This document shows, one piece after another, positions 1 through 12,072 of a DNA stretch of 64,000 nt. The stretch lies in contig NZ_QSNT01000002.1 of NCBI RefSeq assembly GCF_009498525.1, positions 682,001 to 746,000 on the forward strand. Reading direction: 5' to 3'. The notes under the pieces were generated by a model. That model saw nothing but the letters and a program-made list of their open reading frames with translations. It did no database searches and had not been told where the DNA came from. Within the stretch, counting starts at the first letter, position 1; each line of letters begins with the position of its first letter. Both the position numbers and the translations under genes were made by a program. The DNA comes from Rhizobium sp. ICMP 5592. Its GTDB lineage: Bacteria; Pseudomonadota; Alphaproteobacteria; Rhizobiales; Rhizobiaceae.

Positions 1-9
1 TCGGCTATA

Positions 10-984
10 TCACTCCGCAGCCACGGCGACGGGCATGTGCCCAGTCAAATAGCGTTCCGCCTCGAGTGCGGCCATGCAGCCCATCCCCGCTGCGGTGATC
101 GCCTGTCGGAACGTATCGTCGGTCACGTCGCCAGCGGCATAGATGCCTTCGACGCTGGTCGCGGTCGAATCCGGTGCGGTCCAGAGGTAGCCATTGTCCT
201 TGAGTTTCAGCTTGCCCTTGAAAAGTTCGGTCGCCGGCGCGTGGCCGATGGCAACGAAAATGCCGTCGATGGTCACGTCGGTGACGACGCCCGTGCGGGT
301 GTCGCGCAGGCGCGCGCCGGAAACCGACGGCGGCATCGGCGGCTTGGCCGGCGTGCCGGTGATCTCGGCGACTTCAGTGTTCCAGACGATCTTGACGTTA
401 GGCTTGGCGAAAAGGCGTTCCTGCAGGATCTTTTCGGCACGGAAGGAATCGCGGCGATGCACCACCGTCACCGACTTGGTGATGTTGGAGAGATAGAGCG
501 CTTCCTCAACGGCGCTGTTGCCGCCGCCGACCACGATCACATCCTTGTTGCGATAGAAGAAGCCGTCGCAGGTGGCGCAGGCGGAAACGCCGAAGCCCTG
601 GAAATGCTGTTCGCTCTCGATGCCAAGCCACTTGGCCTTGGCGCCGGTCGCGATGATCAGCGTATCGGCGGTCCAGACCTGGCCGCTATCCGTGCGCGCA
701 ACAAAGGGACGCTGATTGGTGTCGACTTCGGTGACGATGTCGTTGACGATCTCGGCGCCGACGTGCTTCGCCTGCTGCAGCATTTGCTCCATCAGCCACG
801 GGCCTTGGATCGGATCAGCAAAGCCCGGATAGTTTTCGACATCCGTGGTGATCATCAGCTGGCCGCCCTGTTCAAGGCCGGCGATCAGGACAGGTTCCAG
901 CATGGCGCGCGCCGCATAGACGGCAGCCGTATAGCCGGCGGGGCCGGAACCGATAATGAGCACCTTGGTGTGGCGGGCAGGCAT
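10..984 (-). CDS. trxB: Thioredoxin reductase (NADPH)
   Basis: Cytoplasmic flavoenzyme that passes electrons from NADPH through FAD and a redox disulfide to thioredoxin. The 324-residue product is family-typical in length. An N-terminal FAD-binding GSGPAG lies at residues 12-17, the redox-active CATC at 136-139, an NADPH-binding GGGNSA at about 153-158, and a C-terminal FAD motif (AAGDV) closes the fold. The ATG at 984 is the natural family start. It is divergent from lrp with a 241-bp shared upstream region. Nothing unusual in the sequence; assignment is secure. Confidence 0.97.
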   Translation of the reverse strand: MPARHTKVLIIGSGPAGYTAAVYAARAMLEPVLIAGLEQGGQLMITTDVENYPGFADPIQGPWLMEQMLQQAKHVGAEIVNDIVTEVDTNQRPFVARTDSGQVWTADTLIIATGAKAKWLGIESEQHFQGFGVSACATCDGFFYRNKDVIVVGGGNSAVEEALYLSNITKSVTVVHRRDSFRAEKILQERLFAKPNVKIVWNTEVAEITGTPAKPPMPPSVSGARLRDTRTGVVTDVTIDGIFVAIGHAPATELFKGKLKLKDNGYLWTAPDSTATSVEGIYAAGDVTDDTFRQAITAAGMGCMAALEAERYLTGHMPVAVAAE

Positions 985-1225
985 AGTTTAAGTCCTTTCA
1001 ATCTCGGCGCGTCGCGAATTTCAGCTTCAAACGGGCGAAGCAGGCGATTTCACGATCTGCTGACCCATTTATGATTGCCGCATGCATTTATTCAAGGGCA
1101 GCCTTGCATTACCAACAGAGCAAATCTGCTTTGTGTAAGATTCGGTTACGCAAGCGAAACTTTCTTGCGAATTTCCTCGCTTTATATAGAAGCTGGCGAT
1201 GGGGAATTAAAGAAAGGCCATAAAA
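985..1225. promoter_or_regulatory. Divergent trxB / lrp promoter region
   Basis: This 241-bp gap separates two divergently transcribed genes and must hold both promoters. It is more AT-rich near the lrp side, where a TATATA-like stretch lies about 35 bases before the lrp GTG. I could not define a convincing -35/-10 pair on either strand. Lrp-family proteins commonly regulate their own gene, so a site here is plausible but not seen directly. Confidence 0.4.
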
Positions 1226-1693
1226 GTGCTGCGAGCTGAACTCGACGCCATCGATATCAAGATTCTGCGGGAACTCCAGCGTGACGGGCGCATGACCAAT
1301 GTCGAGCTGGCCGATCGAGTCGGCATTTCCGCGCCGCCCTGTCTGCGTCGGGTGCGCAAGCTGGAAGAAGCCGGTATCATCGAGGGCTATCACGCCATGC
1401 TGAACAGTCCGAGGCTCGGCTTCGATCTCGTTGCTTTCTGCATGGTCGGCCTCAAGCATCAGTCGGAGGCCAATCTCAAGGCTTTCGCCAGTGCCACCGC
1501 GGAGTGGCCGCTCGTGCGCCAAGCCTGGATGGTGTCCGGCGACAGCGATTTCCTGCTGCATTGCGTTGCCGAAAATCTCACCCGCTTCCAGGATTTCGTC
1601 ATCGAAGTGCTGACGGCCAACGAGCATGTCGATACGGTCCGCACCATGTTGACCATCCGGCAGGTGAAGAAGCTCGGTCTCGTGGAGTTATAA
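1226..1693 (+). CDS. lrp: Lrp/AsnC family transcriptional regulator
   Basis: DNA-binding regulator of the leucine-responsive/AsnC family, 155 residues. Residues 5-60 form the helix-turn-helix (LDAIDIKILRELQRDGRM, then a recognition helix around SAPPCLRRVRKLEE). The rest is the RAM ligand-binding/oligomerisation domain. The start is GTG at 1226, with AAAGG about 9 bases upstream. The next gene begins 4 bases after the stop, so the two are probably co-transcribed. In S. meliloti an lrp gene closes the greA-lpsB lipopolysaccharide cluster, and the same neighbours occur here. The ligand is unknown. Confidence 0.93.
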   Translation: MLRAELDAIDIKILRELQRDGRMTNVELADRVGISAPPCLRRVRKLEEAGIIEGYHAMLNSPRLGFDLVAFCMVGLKHQSEANLKAFASATAEWPLVRQAWMVSGDSDFLLHCVAENLTRFQDFVIEVLTANEHVDTVRTMLTIRQVKKLGLVEL

Positions 1694-1697
1694 GGAC

Positions 1698-2606
1698 ATG
1701 GTGGACCGTCCCTGGCACCGAACGTTGGTCAAGCTGGGTGCGCGCGCTCTGCTTGGCAGTTCGCGTGCTCACGCGCAGGACTGGTTTCCAGGGCTCGGTA
1801 TCGTGCGCAAGAGCGGCGTGGGGGAGGTGTTCTACCACCGTGCCAAGGTCGCCGATCTCTCGAATAGCGATCGGCTGCGGGACGAGGCGAACGAAAACAT
1901 CTACATCGTCGGTTCTGGCCCATCGATCCGTGACTGCGACCTGACGGGGCTGGAGCCGAAGAGCGCAATCCTGCTGAACGGTGCGATCGGATTGATCGGC
2001 GAGCAGATCGCCGCGCCGCTTGCCGTTGCGGTAGAGGATGAGCGTTTCGTCTGGCGGCATTCGGAGATGATGCGGCACAGGATCAAGCCCGGCATGATCT
2101 GCCTGTTTTCAGTCTCCGTGCTGCGGGCGATTTCGGAGCTGGACAGCCGTTGGCTATCGGACAAGACGGTTATTCTGATAGACAATATCAGCAAGCCCTA
2201 TGGCGCTCGCCGCCGCTTGATAGACGATCTCGGAAAGCTCGATTTTGTGCGACTCAACGCAGTCGGCACTGCTGGTTTCTCCTCTGCTCCGGATCTGGGC
2301 GTTTTCCAGGGAGGCTCGGTCGCTCTGTCGGCGCTGCAATTCGCGCTTTATTGCGCGCCCAAAACGATCGGCTTTCTCGGCATCGATATTTCTAACGCCG
2401 GTGAGCCACGTTTTTATGAGACGAGCGATGAGGCCGCTTTTTCCGGAATAGCGCGGGCCGAGGGCCGGATCCTTGAACATCTTATACTGGCAAGAGAAAT
2501 CGCCTCGGAGCGGGGCGTGACATTTGTCAATTATTCGCCGGTTTCGGCGCTGTTGAAACATGGGTTCGGCTATGACGACAGGTTCGCCGCCGCATCGACG
2601 ATCTGA
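1698..2606 (+). CDS. Putative sugar transferase with GT42/DUF115-like fold
   Basis: 302 residues, no signal peptide. A glycine-rich YIVGSGPSIRDCDL stretch at about residues 70-83 and a later FQGGSVALSALQFAL...FLGIDIS segment resemble the nucleotide-sugar site of GT42 (sialyltransferase CST-like) and DUF115/MptE-like proteins, where GxGPSL and a GxxA...GxD pattern recur. It starts 4 bases after lrp and is followed 18 bases later by a GT92-like gene, opposite lpsB and greA. That position suggests a role in lipopolysaccharide core or another surface glycan. Fold assignment is by motif only; donor and acceptor cannot be read from sequence. Confidence 0.6.
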   Translation: MVDRPWHRTLVKLGARALLGSSRAHAQDWFPGLGIVRKSGVGEVFYHRAKVADLSNSDRLRDEANENIYIVGSGPSIRDCDLTGLEPKSAILLNGAIGLIGEQIAAPLAVAVEDERFVWRHSEMMRHRIKPGMICLFSVSVLRAISELDSRWLSDKTVILIDNISKPYGARRRLIDDLGKLDFVRLNAVGTAGFSSAPDLGVFQGGSVALSALQFALYCAPKTIGFLGIDISNAGEPRFYETSDEAAFSGIARAEGRILEHLILAREIASERGVTFVNYSPVSALLKHGFGYDDRFAAASTI

Positions 2607-2624
2607 GTTGCAGGGAACGGACGC

Positions 2625-3539
2625 ATGGGTTGGCTGAAACCTAAGACTGCCGATGGCAAGAAACTGGCCATCGACCCGCCGCAGCCTCAAGAGGGCCGGC
2701 ATGGGATCGCTATCGCCGTCTGCGTCAAGGACGAGGCGCGGTATATCGAGGAATGGGTGCGTTTCCATCGCGCTGTCGGTATTCGTCATTTCTATATCTA
2801 CGATAACGGTTCGACGGATGAGACCTGCACAATTCTGCGCGAACTCCTCGATGCCGACATGCTGACGATTATCCCCTGGGCCGGGCGGATGAAGGATGTG
2901 GCCACCGGAACGACGCTGAACGGCCAGGTCATCGTCTTTGCCCATGCCATCCTCAATTTCGGCGGCGCCTACCGTTGGATGGCTTTTATCGATGTCGACG
3001 AATTTCTGCTGCCGAAAGAAGGGCGCACGGTCGGGGAGGCGCTCGAGGTGGTGGGGGATTTCCCGAATGTCTCACTACCCTGGCACATGTTTGCCACCAG
3101 CGGCCATGCGACGCCTCCCGGCGGTCCGTTGGCGCTGAACTATGCGATGCGCGGTGCCGATCCGATGACATCAAAGGAAGATGTTCGCAATTTCAAATGC
3201 ATCGTTGATCCTTGCGAGGTGACGGAAGTCAGCGTGCATCAGTTCCAGACCCGCGAATTTGGTGATCTCACGGCGAACGATGCCGGAAAGCGATTTACGC
3301 GCCGGGCGCGGAAATCGCCGGAATTCTATTCGAACCGGTTTCTGCAGCTCAATCACTATTACACCAAGTCTCGCGAGGAGCTGATGGCCAAGCTGGCGCG
3401 CGGATGGGCCTACGATACTTCGCCGACCAAGTATCGCGACAAGGTTCTGTCGATCGTCAAAAGCATTGAGGAGAATGTGGTCGAGGATCGGGCGATGATC
3501 GATTTCATCGAGCGCAACCGCATCGATCTCGGCGGCTAA
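2625..3539 (+). CDS. Glycosyltransferase family 92-like protein
   Basis: 304 residues. The N-terminal third has the hallmark of Glyco_tranf_2_4/GT92 proteins: IAVCVKDEARYIEEWVRFH at about 26-44, YIYDNGSTDET at about 56-66, and a metal-binding FIDVDEFLLP near 123-132. It lacks membrane segments, so it should act at the cytoplasmic face of the membrane. It follows the preceding sugar-transferase-like gene by 18 bases, with a GGGAACGG ribosome site, in an lrp-led operon. Within the lrp-greA region this fits a glycan-modifying role, probably lipopolysaccharide core. Substrate unknown. Confidence 0.8.
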   Translation: MGWLKPKTADGKKLAIDPPQPQEGRHGIAIAVCVKDEARYIEEWVRFHRAVGIRHFYIYDNGSTDETCTILRELLDADMLTIIPWAGRMKDVATGTTLNGQVIVFAHAILNFGGAYRWMAFIDVDEFLLPKEGRTVGEALEVVGDFPNVSLPWHMFATSGHATPPGGPLALNYAMRGADPMTSKEDVRNFKCIVDPCEVTEVSVHQFQTREFGDLTANDAGKRFTRRARKSPEFYSNRFLQLNHYYTKSREELMAKLARGWAYDTSPTKYRDKVLSIVKSIEENVVEDRAMIDFIERNRIDLGG

Positions 3540-3579
3540 ACCGGTTGAGTGATTCCACGGAATCACTCAACCGGTTTAG
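3536..3579. terminator. Perfect 21-bp inverted repeat between convergent genes
   Basis: Two 21-base arms (3536-3556 and 3559-3579) are exact reverse complements around a 2-base AC spacer. The left arm includes the TAA stop of the GT92-like gene. The element separates that gene from the convergent lpsB and abuts a rhizobial intergenic repeat whose CTATTGTTTTT supplies a T-rich tail. It probably works as a terminator, but the perfect arms are longer than an ordinary terminator needs. Confidence 0.7.
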
Positions 3580-3640
3580 CCTATTGTTTTTACGCAATTC
3601 CGGACGGAAAACCGCGCGGCACTTTTCCTGGAATTGCTCT
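3578..3640. repeat. Rhizobial intergenic repeat, copy 1
   Basis: A 63-base element beginning AGCCTATTG and ending GGAATTGCTCT. It is nearly identical to the element at 37512-37574. Its ends (GCAATTCC and GGAATTGC) and inner GGAAAA/TTTTCC are inverted, so it can fold into a hairpin. It lies just downstream of the lpsB stop. I recognise this as a common dispersed repeat of Rhizobium genomes from general knowledge. Confidence 0.8.
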
Positions 3641-3651
3641 CGCCTGCCGCC

Positions 3652-4722
3652 TCAGCCGAGGAGCTGCCGATAGATATCGCCGATCGCCGTTGCTTCCTTT
3701 TCCAGCGCGAATTCGCTGCGGACGTGACGCACGGCATTTTCGCCCTGCTGGAGCGCTTGGTCCGGATTGGCCAGATAGAAGGCGATCGCCTTGGTCAGCG
3801 ATTCGCCATCGCCGGCGGGCACAATTGCACCGGTCTCTCCCGGCACGATCATCTCGGCATAGGCGCCGGCGTCGGACGCAACGACTGCGGTGCGCGAGGC
3901 CATGGCCTCCAGCGGTGTCAGGCCGAAACCTTCGTTGCGGGAAGGGGCGACATAAAGCGTCGCGCGGCGATACCAGGGCCTAACGCTATCGACTTCGCCC
4001 ATAAAGTGGATACGGTCGGCAAGGCCGGCCGCGGCCACCATCTTCACCAGTTCGTCGGCAAAGCTGCGGTGCTCTGCGGTCACGCGGCCGCAGATAACGG
4101 CCGTCCAGTCCGGATAGCGGGGCAGAAGCTCGATCATCGCCTTGACGAAGAGATCGGTGCCTTTCTGGTGGCGGACGCGGCCGAAGCAGCCGACCAGATA
4201 GGTGCCGGGCAGACCGCTGGTCGCCATCCGGTCGTCGGGTACTTCCGGCGGATGAAACAGGTTGAGGTCGACGCCATGCTGGATGACGGTGTGCGGCACT
4301 TCGAGGAAGCTGCCGGAGCGGGTGCTGGTGGCGATCACCGCATCCATGCGGCGGATCAGCCAGCGCGTATAGCCGGTGTGGCGGCGCTGGGCCGCGGAGG
4401 TGAAGACCAGTTTCAGCGGCATGCGCAGCACGGAGCGCAAGAGCAGCCCGACCAGCATCTCATTGTTGCGGCGGGCATGCCAGACACGCACGCGATGGCG
4501 GCGTGGCTTTATCCAGAGACCGGGCAGTCGTGCCCAGCCGAGCCTCGGCAAATCCTCCGGCAGGCCCGGGCCAAGCGTGGCGATATGGCAGCCGAGCTCG
4601 ATCTGCTTCGGAATAAGCTGCACGATCGTGGATGTAACGCCGGAGAGCCGGCGCTTGAAGTTCGTCGCGATGACCTCGATCTCGCTGAGATCGCTTGCAT
4701 GCGATGAGTCACGATCGCGCAC
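3652..4722 (-). CDS. lpsB: Lipopolysaccharide core glycosyltransferase (LpsB/LpcC type)
   Basis: GT4-family (group 1) glycosyltransferase, 356 residues, single-pass architecture without signal peptide. It has the N-terminal NFKRRLSGVTSTIVQL acceptor-side motif and a C-terminal donor-binding segment ending with PSRNEGFGLTPLEAMA, the E-x7-E signature. S. meliloti LpsB and R. leguminosarum LpcC are mannosyltransferases that act on the Kdo/lipid A core, and lpsB follows greA there as it does here. The start is GTG at 4722, 6 bases after the greA stop; no in-frame ATG lies nearby. Cotranscription with greA is likely. Confidence 0.85.
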   Translation of the reverse strand: MRDRDSSHASDLSEIEVIATNFKRRLSGVTSTIVQLIPKQIELGCHIATLGPGLPEDLPRLGWARLPGLWIKPRRHRVRVWHARRNNEMLVGLLLRSVLRMPLKLVFTSAAQRRHTGYTRWLIRRMDAVIATSTRSGSFLEVPHTVIQHGVDLNLFHPPEVPDDRMATSGLPGTYLVGCFGRVRHQKGTDLFVKAMIELLPRYPDWTAVICGRVTAEHRSFADELVKMVAAAGLADRIHFMGEVDSVRPWYRRATLYVAPSRNEGFGLTPLEAMASRTAVVASDAGAYAEMIVPGETGAIVPAGDGESLTKAIAFYLANPDQALQQGENAVRHVRSEFALEKEATAIGDIYRQLLG

Positions 4723-4728
4723 GGGCGA

Positions 4729-5205
4729 TCAGCCCCAGGAGATGGAGAGGATTTCGTAGGCCTTGGCGCCGCCGGGGGCGTTGACCTCGATGGAATCGCC
4801 GACTTCCTTGCCGATCAGCGCACGGGCGATCGGCGAGGAAATGGAGATGCGGCCAGCCTTCACGTCGGCTTCCTGATCGCCGACGATCTGGTAGCTCTTC
4901 TCTTCCTCGGTGTCCTCGTCGACGAGCTTCACCTTGGCGCCGAACTTGATCTTCGAGCCGGACATCTTGGTGAGATCGATGACCTCGGCGCGCGCCGTCA
5001 GGTCTTCGAGCTCGCCGATGCGGCCTTCATTGTGGCTCTGGGCTTCCTTGGCAGCATGGTACTCGGCGTTTTCGGAGAGATCGCCATGGGCACGGGCTTC
5101 CGAAATTGCTTCGATGATTCGCGGGCGTTCTTCCTGCTGCCGCCAGCGCAGTTCTTCCTGCAGCTTGACGAACCCGTTCTGTGTCATCGGTACCTTTTCA
5201 ACCAT
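4729..5205 (-). CDS. greA: Transcription elongation factor GreA
   Basis: Rescues backtracked RNA polymerase by stimulating cleavage of the nascent RNA 3' end. 158 residues, normal for the family. Residues 1-78 form the antiparallel coiled coil that enters the secondary channel, with the acidic tip around [12 protein letters not shown]. The C-terminal FKBP-like domain ends in [18 protein letters not shown]. It heads a probable two-gene unit with lpsB, an arrangement known from S. meliloti. Confidence 0.96.
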   Translation of the reverse strand: MVEKVPMTQNGFVKLQEELRWRQQEERPRIIEAISEARAHGDLSENAEYHAAKEAQSHNEGRIGELEDLTARAEVIDLTKMSGSKIKFGAKVKLVDEDTEEEKSYQIVGDQEADVKAGRISISSPIARALIGKEVGDSIEVNAPGGAKAYEILSISWG

Positions 5206-5446
5206 TTTTCTTGTCCTTCACTCCCTGTGTTGCTCTGTCGCAGACACAAAAGAAAACAGGTCCCGAAGCGGTACTTCGGAACCATGTAGAGCCATTATTC
5301 TGTCATCTATAGCAGATTGCGACAGCCGATTTCCAGAAAATTCGAAGACTTATGGCGAGGCTGATCTCAGTCAGCGCTCGCCAAAGCAAGTTTTACACAA
5401 GCAGCGGTCAGCAACTCGGAAGCAGTGGCCGCGCCCCTCGAAGGCC
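5206..5446. other. Intergenic region between carB and greA
   Basis: A 241-bp spacer holding the greA promoter and the carB 3' end, both on the minus strand. An imperfect hairpin at 5354-5382 (GGCGAGGCTGA paired with TCAGCGCTCGCC, one bulge) is a candidate for carB termination, but it has no T-run on the minus strand. No ORF worth calling was seen. Confidence 0.4.
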
Positions 5447-8932
<3,486 letters not shown>

Positions 8933-9420
8933 GGGCTTACATCCGTTTTTTGGCTGCGCGAAAAGCCGGCCAGGGTGGGAGATCACCGGCCGGGGCGCAT
9001 GGTCAAGTCTTTTCAGGCTAGAAGCGGCTTATAGGCAAATGTATTTGTAAACGGAACCCCATAAATCACGGAATCGACAGGAATCGACAGCTCTTGCCGC
9101 TTCTATCCAAATCGCCGCCGCGCATCTTCGGCATAGGGGCGGCTCACCGGGATAGTCATGCCATCGTGCGTCACCACAAAAATCTTGCCATTGTCGCGCT
9201 TCAACCTCTTTTGAAGGCGGCCTCTGCCGGTGCCGCACCGCCGTTGCTTGTTACGGTCGCCGTCATAGCGGCCTTCTTCGTATGGCTTGCCATCATGAAC
9301 ATAAGGGGGCGCCGACATTTGATTTGAGAATGGCCTCACGGAGAACTGGCGTTGCGTACCTTCCTCGATATATAAGTGCATGAAAGAGTATCGATTCAAC
9401 GTATCGCCCGGAGGTGCACC
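8933..9420. other. 488-bp gap between carB and the metallopeptidase gene
   Basis: Should hold the divergent promoters for carB and the peptidase gene. Visible details: a 12-bp palindrome CAAATGTATTTG at 9036-9047, a tandem 10-base repeat GAATCGACAG around 9070-9090, and an AT-rich stretch (CCTCGATATATAAGTGC) about 50 bases before the peptidase ATG. A doubtful short minus-strand ORF at 9103-9318 is listed separately. Confidence 0.45.
9103..9318 (-). CDS. Doubtful small ORF with LytTR-like C-terminus
   Basis: A 71-codon minus-strand ORF in the carB/peptidase gap. The last third, with GKIFVVTHDGMTIPVSRPY, resembles the end of LytTR DNA-binding domains, where a DG-x2-(I/L)PVSRxY pattern is typical. 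The first part shows no match and I see no good ribosome site. It could be a free-standing small protein, the decayed tail of a LytTR regulator, or chance. No upstream LytTR part was found in the other minus-strand frames I checked. Confidence 0.25.
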   Translation of the reverse strand: MSAPPYVHDGKPYEEGRYDGDRNKQRRCGTGRGRLQKRLKRDNGKIFVVTHDGMTIPVSRPYAEDARRRFG

Positions 9421-10353
9421 ATGGACTGGAAGGGACGTCGGCAATCCGACAATATCGAGGACGAACGCGGTTCTTCGCCTATGGGCGGCGGTCCGCTCGG
9501 TGGCGGCGGGTTTCGCTTTCCCGGTGGCGGCCTGGGTGGCGGTGGCTTGAGCTTCCGCACCATCATCGTCCTGGTGGTGATCTTCCTGGTGCTGAGGGCC
9601 ATGGGTGTCGACGTCATCGGCTTGCTGCAGCAGAGCGGCGCCCTGACTGGTGGCTCCACTTCCGGGTCCGGCTATCAGCAGAGCGACAACAGTGGCGGCA
9701 CAGCGGCGCCTGCCAATGACGAGATGAAGCAATTCGTTGCCACTGTGCTCGCCGATACCGAGGATACCTGGACCGGCATCTTCAAGTCGATGGGCCAGAC
9801 CTACACCGATCCGAAGCTGGTGCTGTTTTCGGGCAGTTTCCCTTCAGCCTGCGGCACCGCCTCGGCGGCGACCGGCCCCTTCTATTGCCCGAGCGACCAG
9901 AAGGTTTATCTCGACATGGCCTTCTTCCAGCAGATGAAGGACCAGTTCGGCGCATCGGGCGATTTCGCACAGGCTTATGTCATCGCGCACGAAGTCGGTC
10001 ATCATGTTCAGGACCAGCTCGGCATCCTGCCGAAGTTCAATCAAGCCCGCCAGACCATGAGCGAGGTGGATGCCAACAAGATGTCGGTGCGTATCGAGCT
10101 GCAAGCCGATTGCTTTGCCGGTATCTGGGGCAAGTTCACCCAGCAGAAAGGCATTCTGCAGCAGGGCGACCTCGAGGAGGCACTGAACGCCGCGCAGCAG
10201 ATCGGCGACGACACGCTGCAAAAGCGCAGCCAGGGCTATGTCGTTCCCGATAGCTTCAATCATGGCACCTCGGCGCAGCGCATGAAATGGTTCAAGCAGG
10301 GCTTCGATTCCGGCAAGCTCAGCGATTGCGATACGCTGAACAATCCGGTCTAA
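9421..10353 (+). CDS. ypfJ: Neutral zinc metallopeptidase (YpfJ family)
   Basis: 310 residues, family PF04228. A glycine-rich N-terminus (residues 20-44) leads into one membrane helix at about 46-62, so most of the protein should be periplasmic. The zinc-binding HEVGHH is at residues 190-195 and a downstream ELQADCFAG glutamate is the likely third ligand. The start is ATG 9421, with a GGAGGT ribosome site 6 bases upstream; an in-frame start further up would lack it. Its physiological substrate is not established. Single-gene unit. Confidence 0.9.
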   Translation: MDWKGRRQSDNIEDERGSSPMGGGPLGGGGFRFPGGGLGGGGLSFRTIIVLVVIFLVLRAMGVDVIGLLQQSGALTGGSTSGSGYQQSDNSGGTAAPANDEMKQFVATVLADTEDTWTGIFKSMGQTYTDPKLVLFSGSFPSACGTASAATGPFYCPSDQKVYLDMAFFQQMKDQFGASGDFAQAYVIAHEVGHHVQDQLGILPKFNQARQTMSEVDANKMSVRIELQADCFAGIWGKFTQQKGILQQGDLEEALNAAQQIGDDTLQKRSQGYVVPDSFNHGTSAQRMKWFKQGFDSGKLSDCDTLNNPV

Positions 10354-10667
10354 GCTCTCAATCCCGTCTTCTCGCTCCTGGTTCTATCGAAGGGGCGGGA
10401 AGACGGTGGTCATCCGGATTGTTTGTGCCTCACTCCAGTCCACCTGTTGCGCTCGGCGCCTAGTCGATTTTTTGCTGGAGCGGTGGTGGACGCTTGGGGA
10501 ATAGCGCGCATTCCAAGCGTAACAGATCAAAATAATCGGTCGATAAATCAGAAAGATTGAAGCGTTCACGGATTGTTTCGGGCAAAATCTTCAAGTATTG
10601 GGAACTCACTGATTTTCGTTCTCGTTCTGTCTCTTCATGGGGATAGGGCCGCCAAAAGGCAAACTCC
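10354..10667. other. 314-bp gap before the TetA-like transporter
   Basis: AT-richer than its surroundings, especially 10500-10610. It should carry the transporter promoter, but no confident -35/-10 pair was found. The minus strand is open across much of it (see 10460-10669). A tetR-type regulator, often divergent from tetA-like pumps, is not present here. Confidence 0.4.
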
Positions 10668-10669
10668 AT
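10460..10669 (-). CDS. Possible small hypothetical protein
   Basis: 69-codon ORF starting [16 protein letters not shown] and ending PKRPPPLQQKID. Its composition (acidic/basic mix, several aromatic residues) looks more protein-like than typical antisense ORFs, and it fills an otherwise empty AT-richer gap. Its ATG overlaps the ATG of the divergent MFS gene, so both could not easily be initiated from nearby promoters. No family recognised; may be spurious. Confidence 0.25.
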   Translation of the reverse strand: MEFAFWRPYPHEETERERKSVSSQYLKILPETIRERFNLSDLSTDYFDLLRLECALFPKRPPPLQQKID

Positions 10670-11924
10670 GATCGACCAGAAATTTGCACGCCGGGGCCTG
10701 TTCCTCGTCTTCCTCATTCTTTTCCTCGATGTCATCGGCCTTGCCATCATCATGCCGGTGATGCCGAAATATCTGGAGGAGCTGACGGGTGCTTCGATCA
10801 GCGAAGCTGCGACCGAAGGCGGCTGGTTGCTGCTTGCCTATGCCGGCATGCAGTTCCTGTTCTCACCGTTGATCGGCAATCTGAGTGATCGTTTTGGGCG
10901 CCGTCCACTGTTGCTCGCCTCGGTGCTGACCTTCGCGATCGACAATCTCATCTGTGCCATCGCGGGCACCTATTGGGTATTGTTCGTCGGCCGCATTCTC
11001 GCTGGCATCAGTGGCGCGAGTTTCTCGACCTGCTCGGCCTATATCGCCGACATCAGCAATGACCAGAACCGTGCCAAGAATTTTGGCCTGATCGGCATGG
11101 CCTTCGGCGTCGGCTTTGTACTCGGGCCTGTCATTGGTGGCTTCCTTGGAGAGTTTGGTCCGCGCGTGCCCTTTTATGGGGCTGCTGTGGTGGCCTTCCT
11201 GAATTTCGCCTGCGCTTATTTTCTGCTGCCGGAAACGCTGGATGCAAAGAACCGCCGTCCTTTCCAGCTTTCGCGCGCCAACCCCTTGGGTGCGCTTCGG
11301 CAGATGCGGCACTATTCCGGCGTCGGCTGGATTTGTGTCGTCATGTTCCTCAATTGGCTGGCGCATGGCGTCTATCCTGCCGTATGGGCTTTCATTTCCT
11401 CCTATCGCTACGGCTGGAGCGAGGGGCAGATCGGCCTTTCGCTCGGTGTCTACGGTATCGGAGCGGCGATCACCATCGGCTTGATTATGCCGCGGCTCGT
11501 ACCAGTGCTTGGCGAGTGGAGGACCGCATTGTTGGGAATGACTTTTTCCGGCATCGGCCTCATGGGTTATGCCACCGCCTGGCATGGCTGGATGGTCTAT
11601 GCCGTCATCGTCTTCACCGTCATCGAGAATGTGGCGGATGCGCCATTGCGGTCCATCGCTGCGGGCAAGGTGCCCCCATCGGCGCAGGGCGAGTTGCAAG
11701 GTGCGCTTGGCAGCCTGACCAGCATTTCCGCGATCATCGGGCCGCTGCTCTTTCCCTATCTCTTCCGCTATTTCACTGCGCCTGAAGCACCCGTCACTTT
11801 TGCCGGCGCACCGTTCATCATGGCAGTGGCCCTGACCCTGGCTGCTGTGATCGTCTTTGTCGCCAAGGTGCGTAAGGCCGCGCCGAAAGCCGTGGTGGAA
11901 CCGGCTGCTCAGGAAGTGGCTTAA
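10668..11924 (+). CDS. TCR/Tet-type MFS efflux transporter
   Basis: 418 residues with 12 predicted membrane helices. It follows the TetA (DHA1) pattern: helix 1 [18 protein letters not shown], the loop 2-3 motif [14 protein letters not shown] near residues 65-77, and the helix 5 motif [14 protein letters not shown]. Such proteins export drugs, classically tetracycline, in exchange for protons. No tetR neighbour is present, so calling it a tetracycline pump would be overreach. The ribosome site is weak. It ends before a hairpin at 11930-11954. Confidence 0.88.
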   Translation: MIDQKFARRGLFLVFLILFLDVIGLAIIMPVMPKYLEELTGASISEAATEGGWLLLAYAGMQFLFSPLIGNLSDRFGRRPLLLASVLTFAIDNLICAIAGTYWVLFVGRILAGISGASFSTCSAYIADISNDQNRAKNFGLIGMAFGVGFVLGPVIGGFLGEFGPRVPFYGAAVVAFLNFACAYFLLPETLDAKNRRPFQLSRANPLGALRQMRHYSGVGWICVVMFLNWLAHGVYPAVWAFISSYRYGWSEGQIGLSLGVYGIGAAITIGLIMPRLVPVLGEWRTALLGMTFSGIGLMGYATAWHGWMVYAVIVFTVIENVADAPLRSIAAGKVPPSAQGELQGALGSLTSISAIIGPLLFPYLFRYFTAPEAPVTFAGAPFIMAVALTLAAVIVFVAKVRKAAPKAVVEPAAQEVA

Positions 11925-11929
11925 ATAAT

Positions 11930-11954
11930 CATCAGATATTTTGATGATCTGATG
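11930..11954 (+). terminator. Hairpin after the MFS transporter
   Basis: CATCAGAT (11930-11937) pairs with ATCTGATG (11947-11954) across a 9-base AT-rich loop, 6 bases after the stop. There is no clear T-run, so it may be a weak terminator or a 3' stabilising structure. Confidence 0.4.
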
Positions 11955-12072
11955 AATTCTTCAGCATCTTGGCTTTGCCAACTGGCTTTTTCGCTGAAGT
12001 TGCGCTAAGGCGACGGGTTCGCGCGCCTCGGGTAGGGGTGGTTCGCGCGTCTTTTAAAATCGAGTTTTCAAG

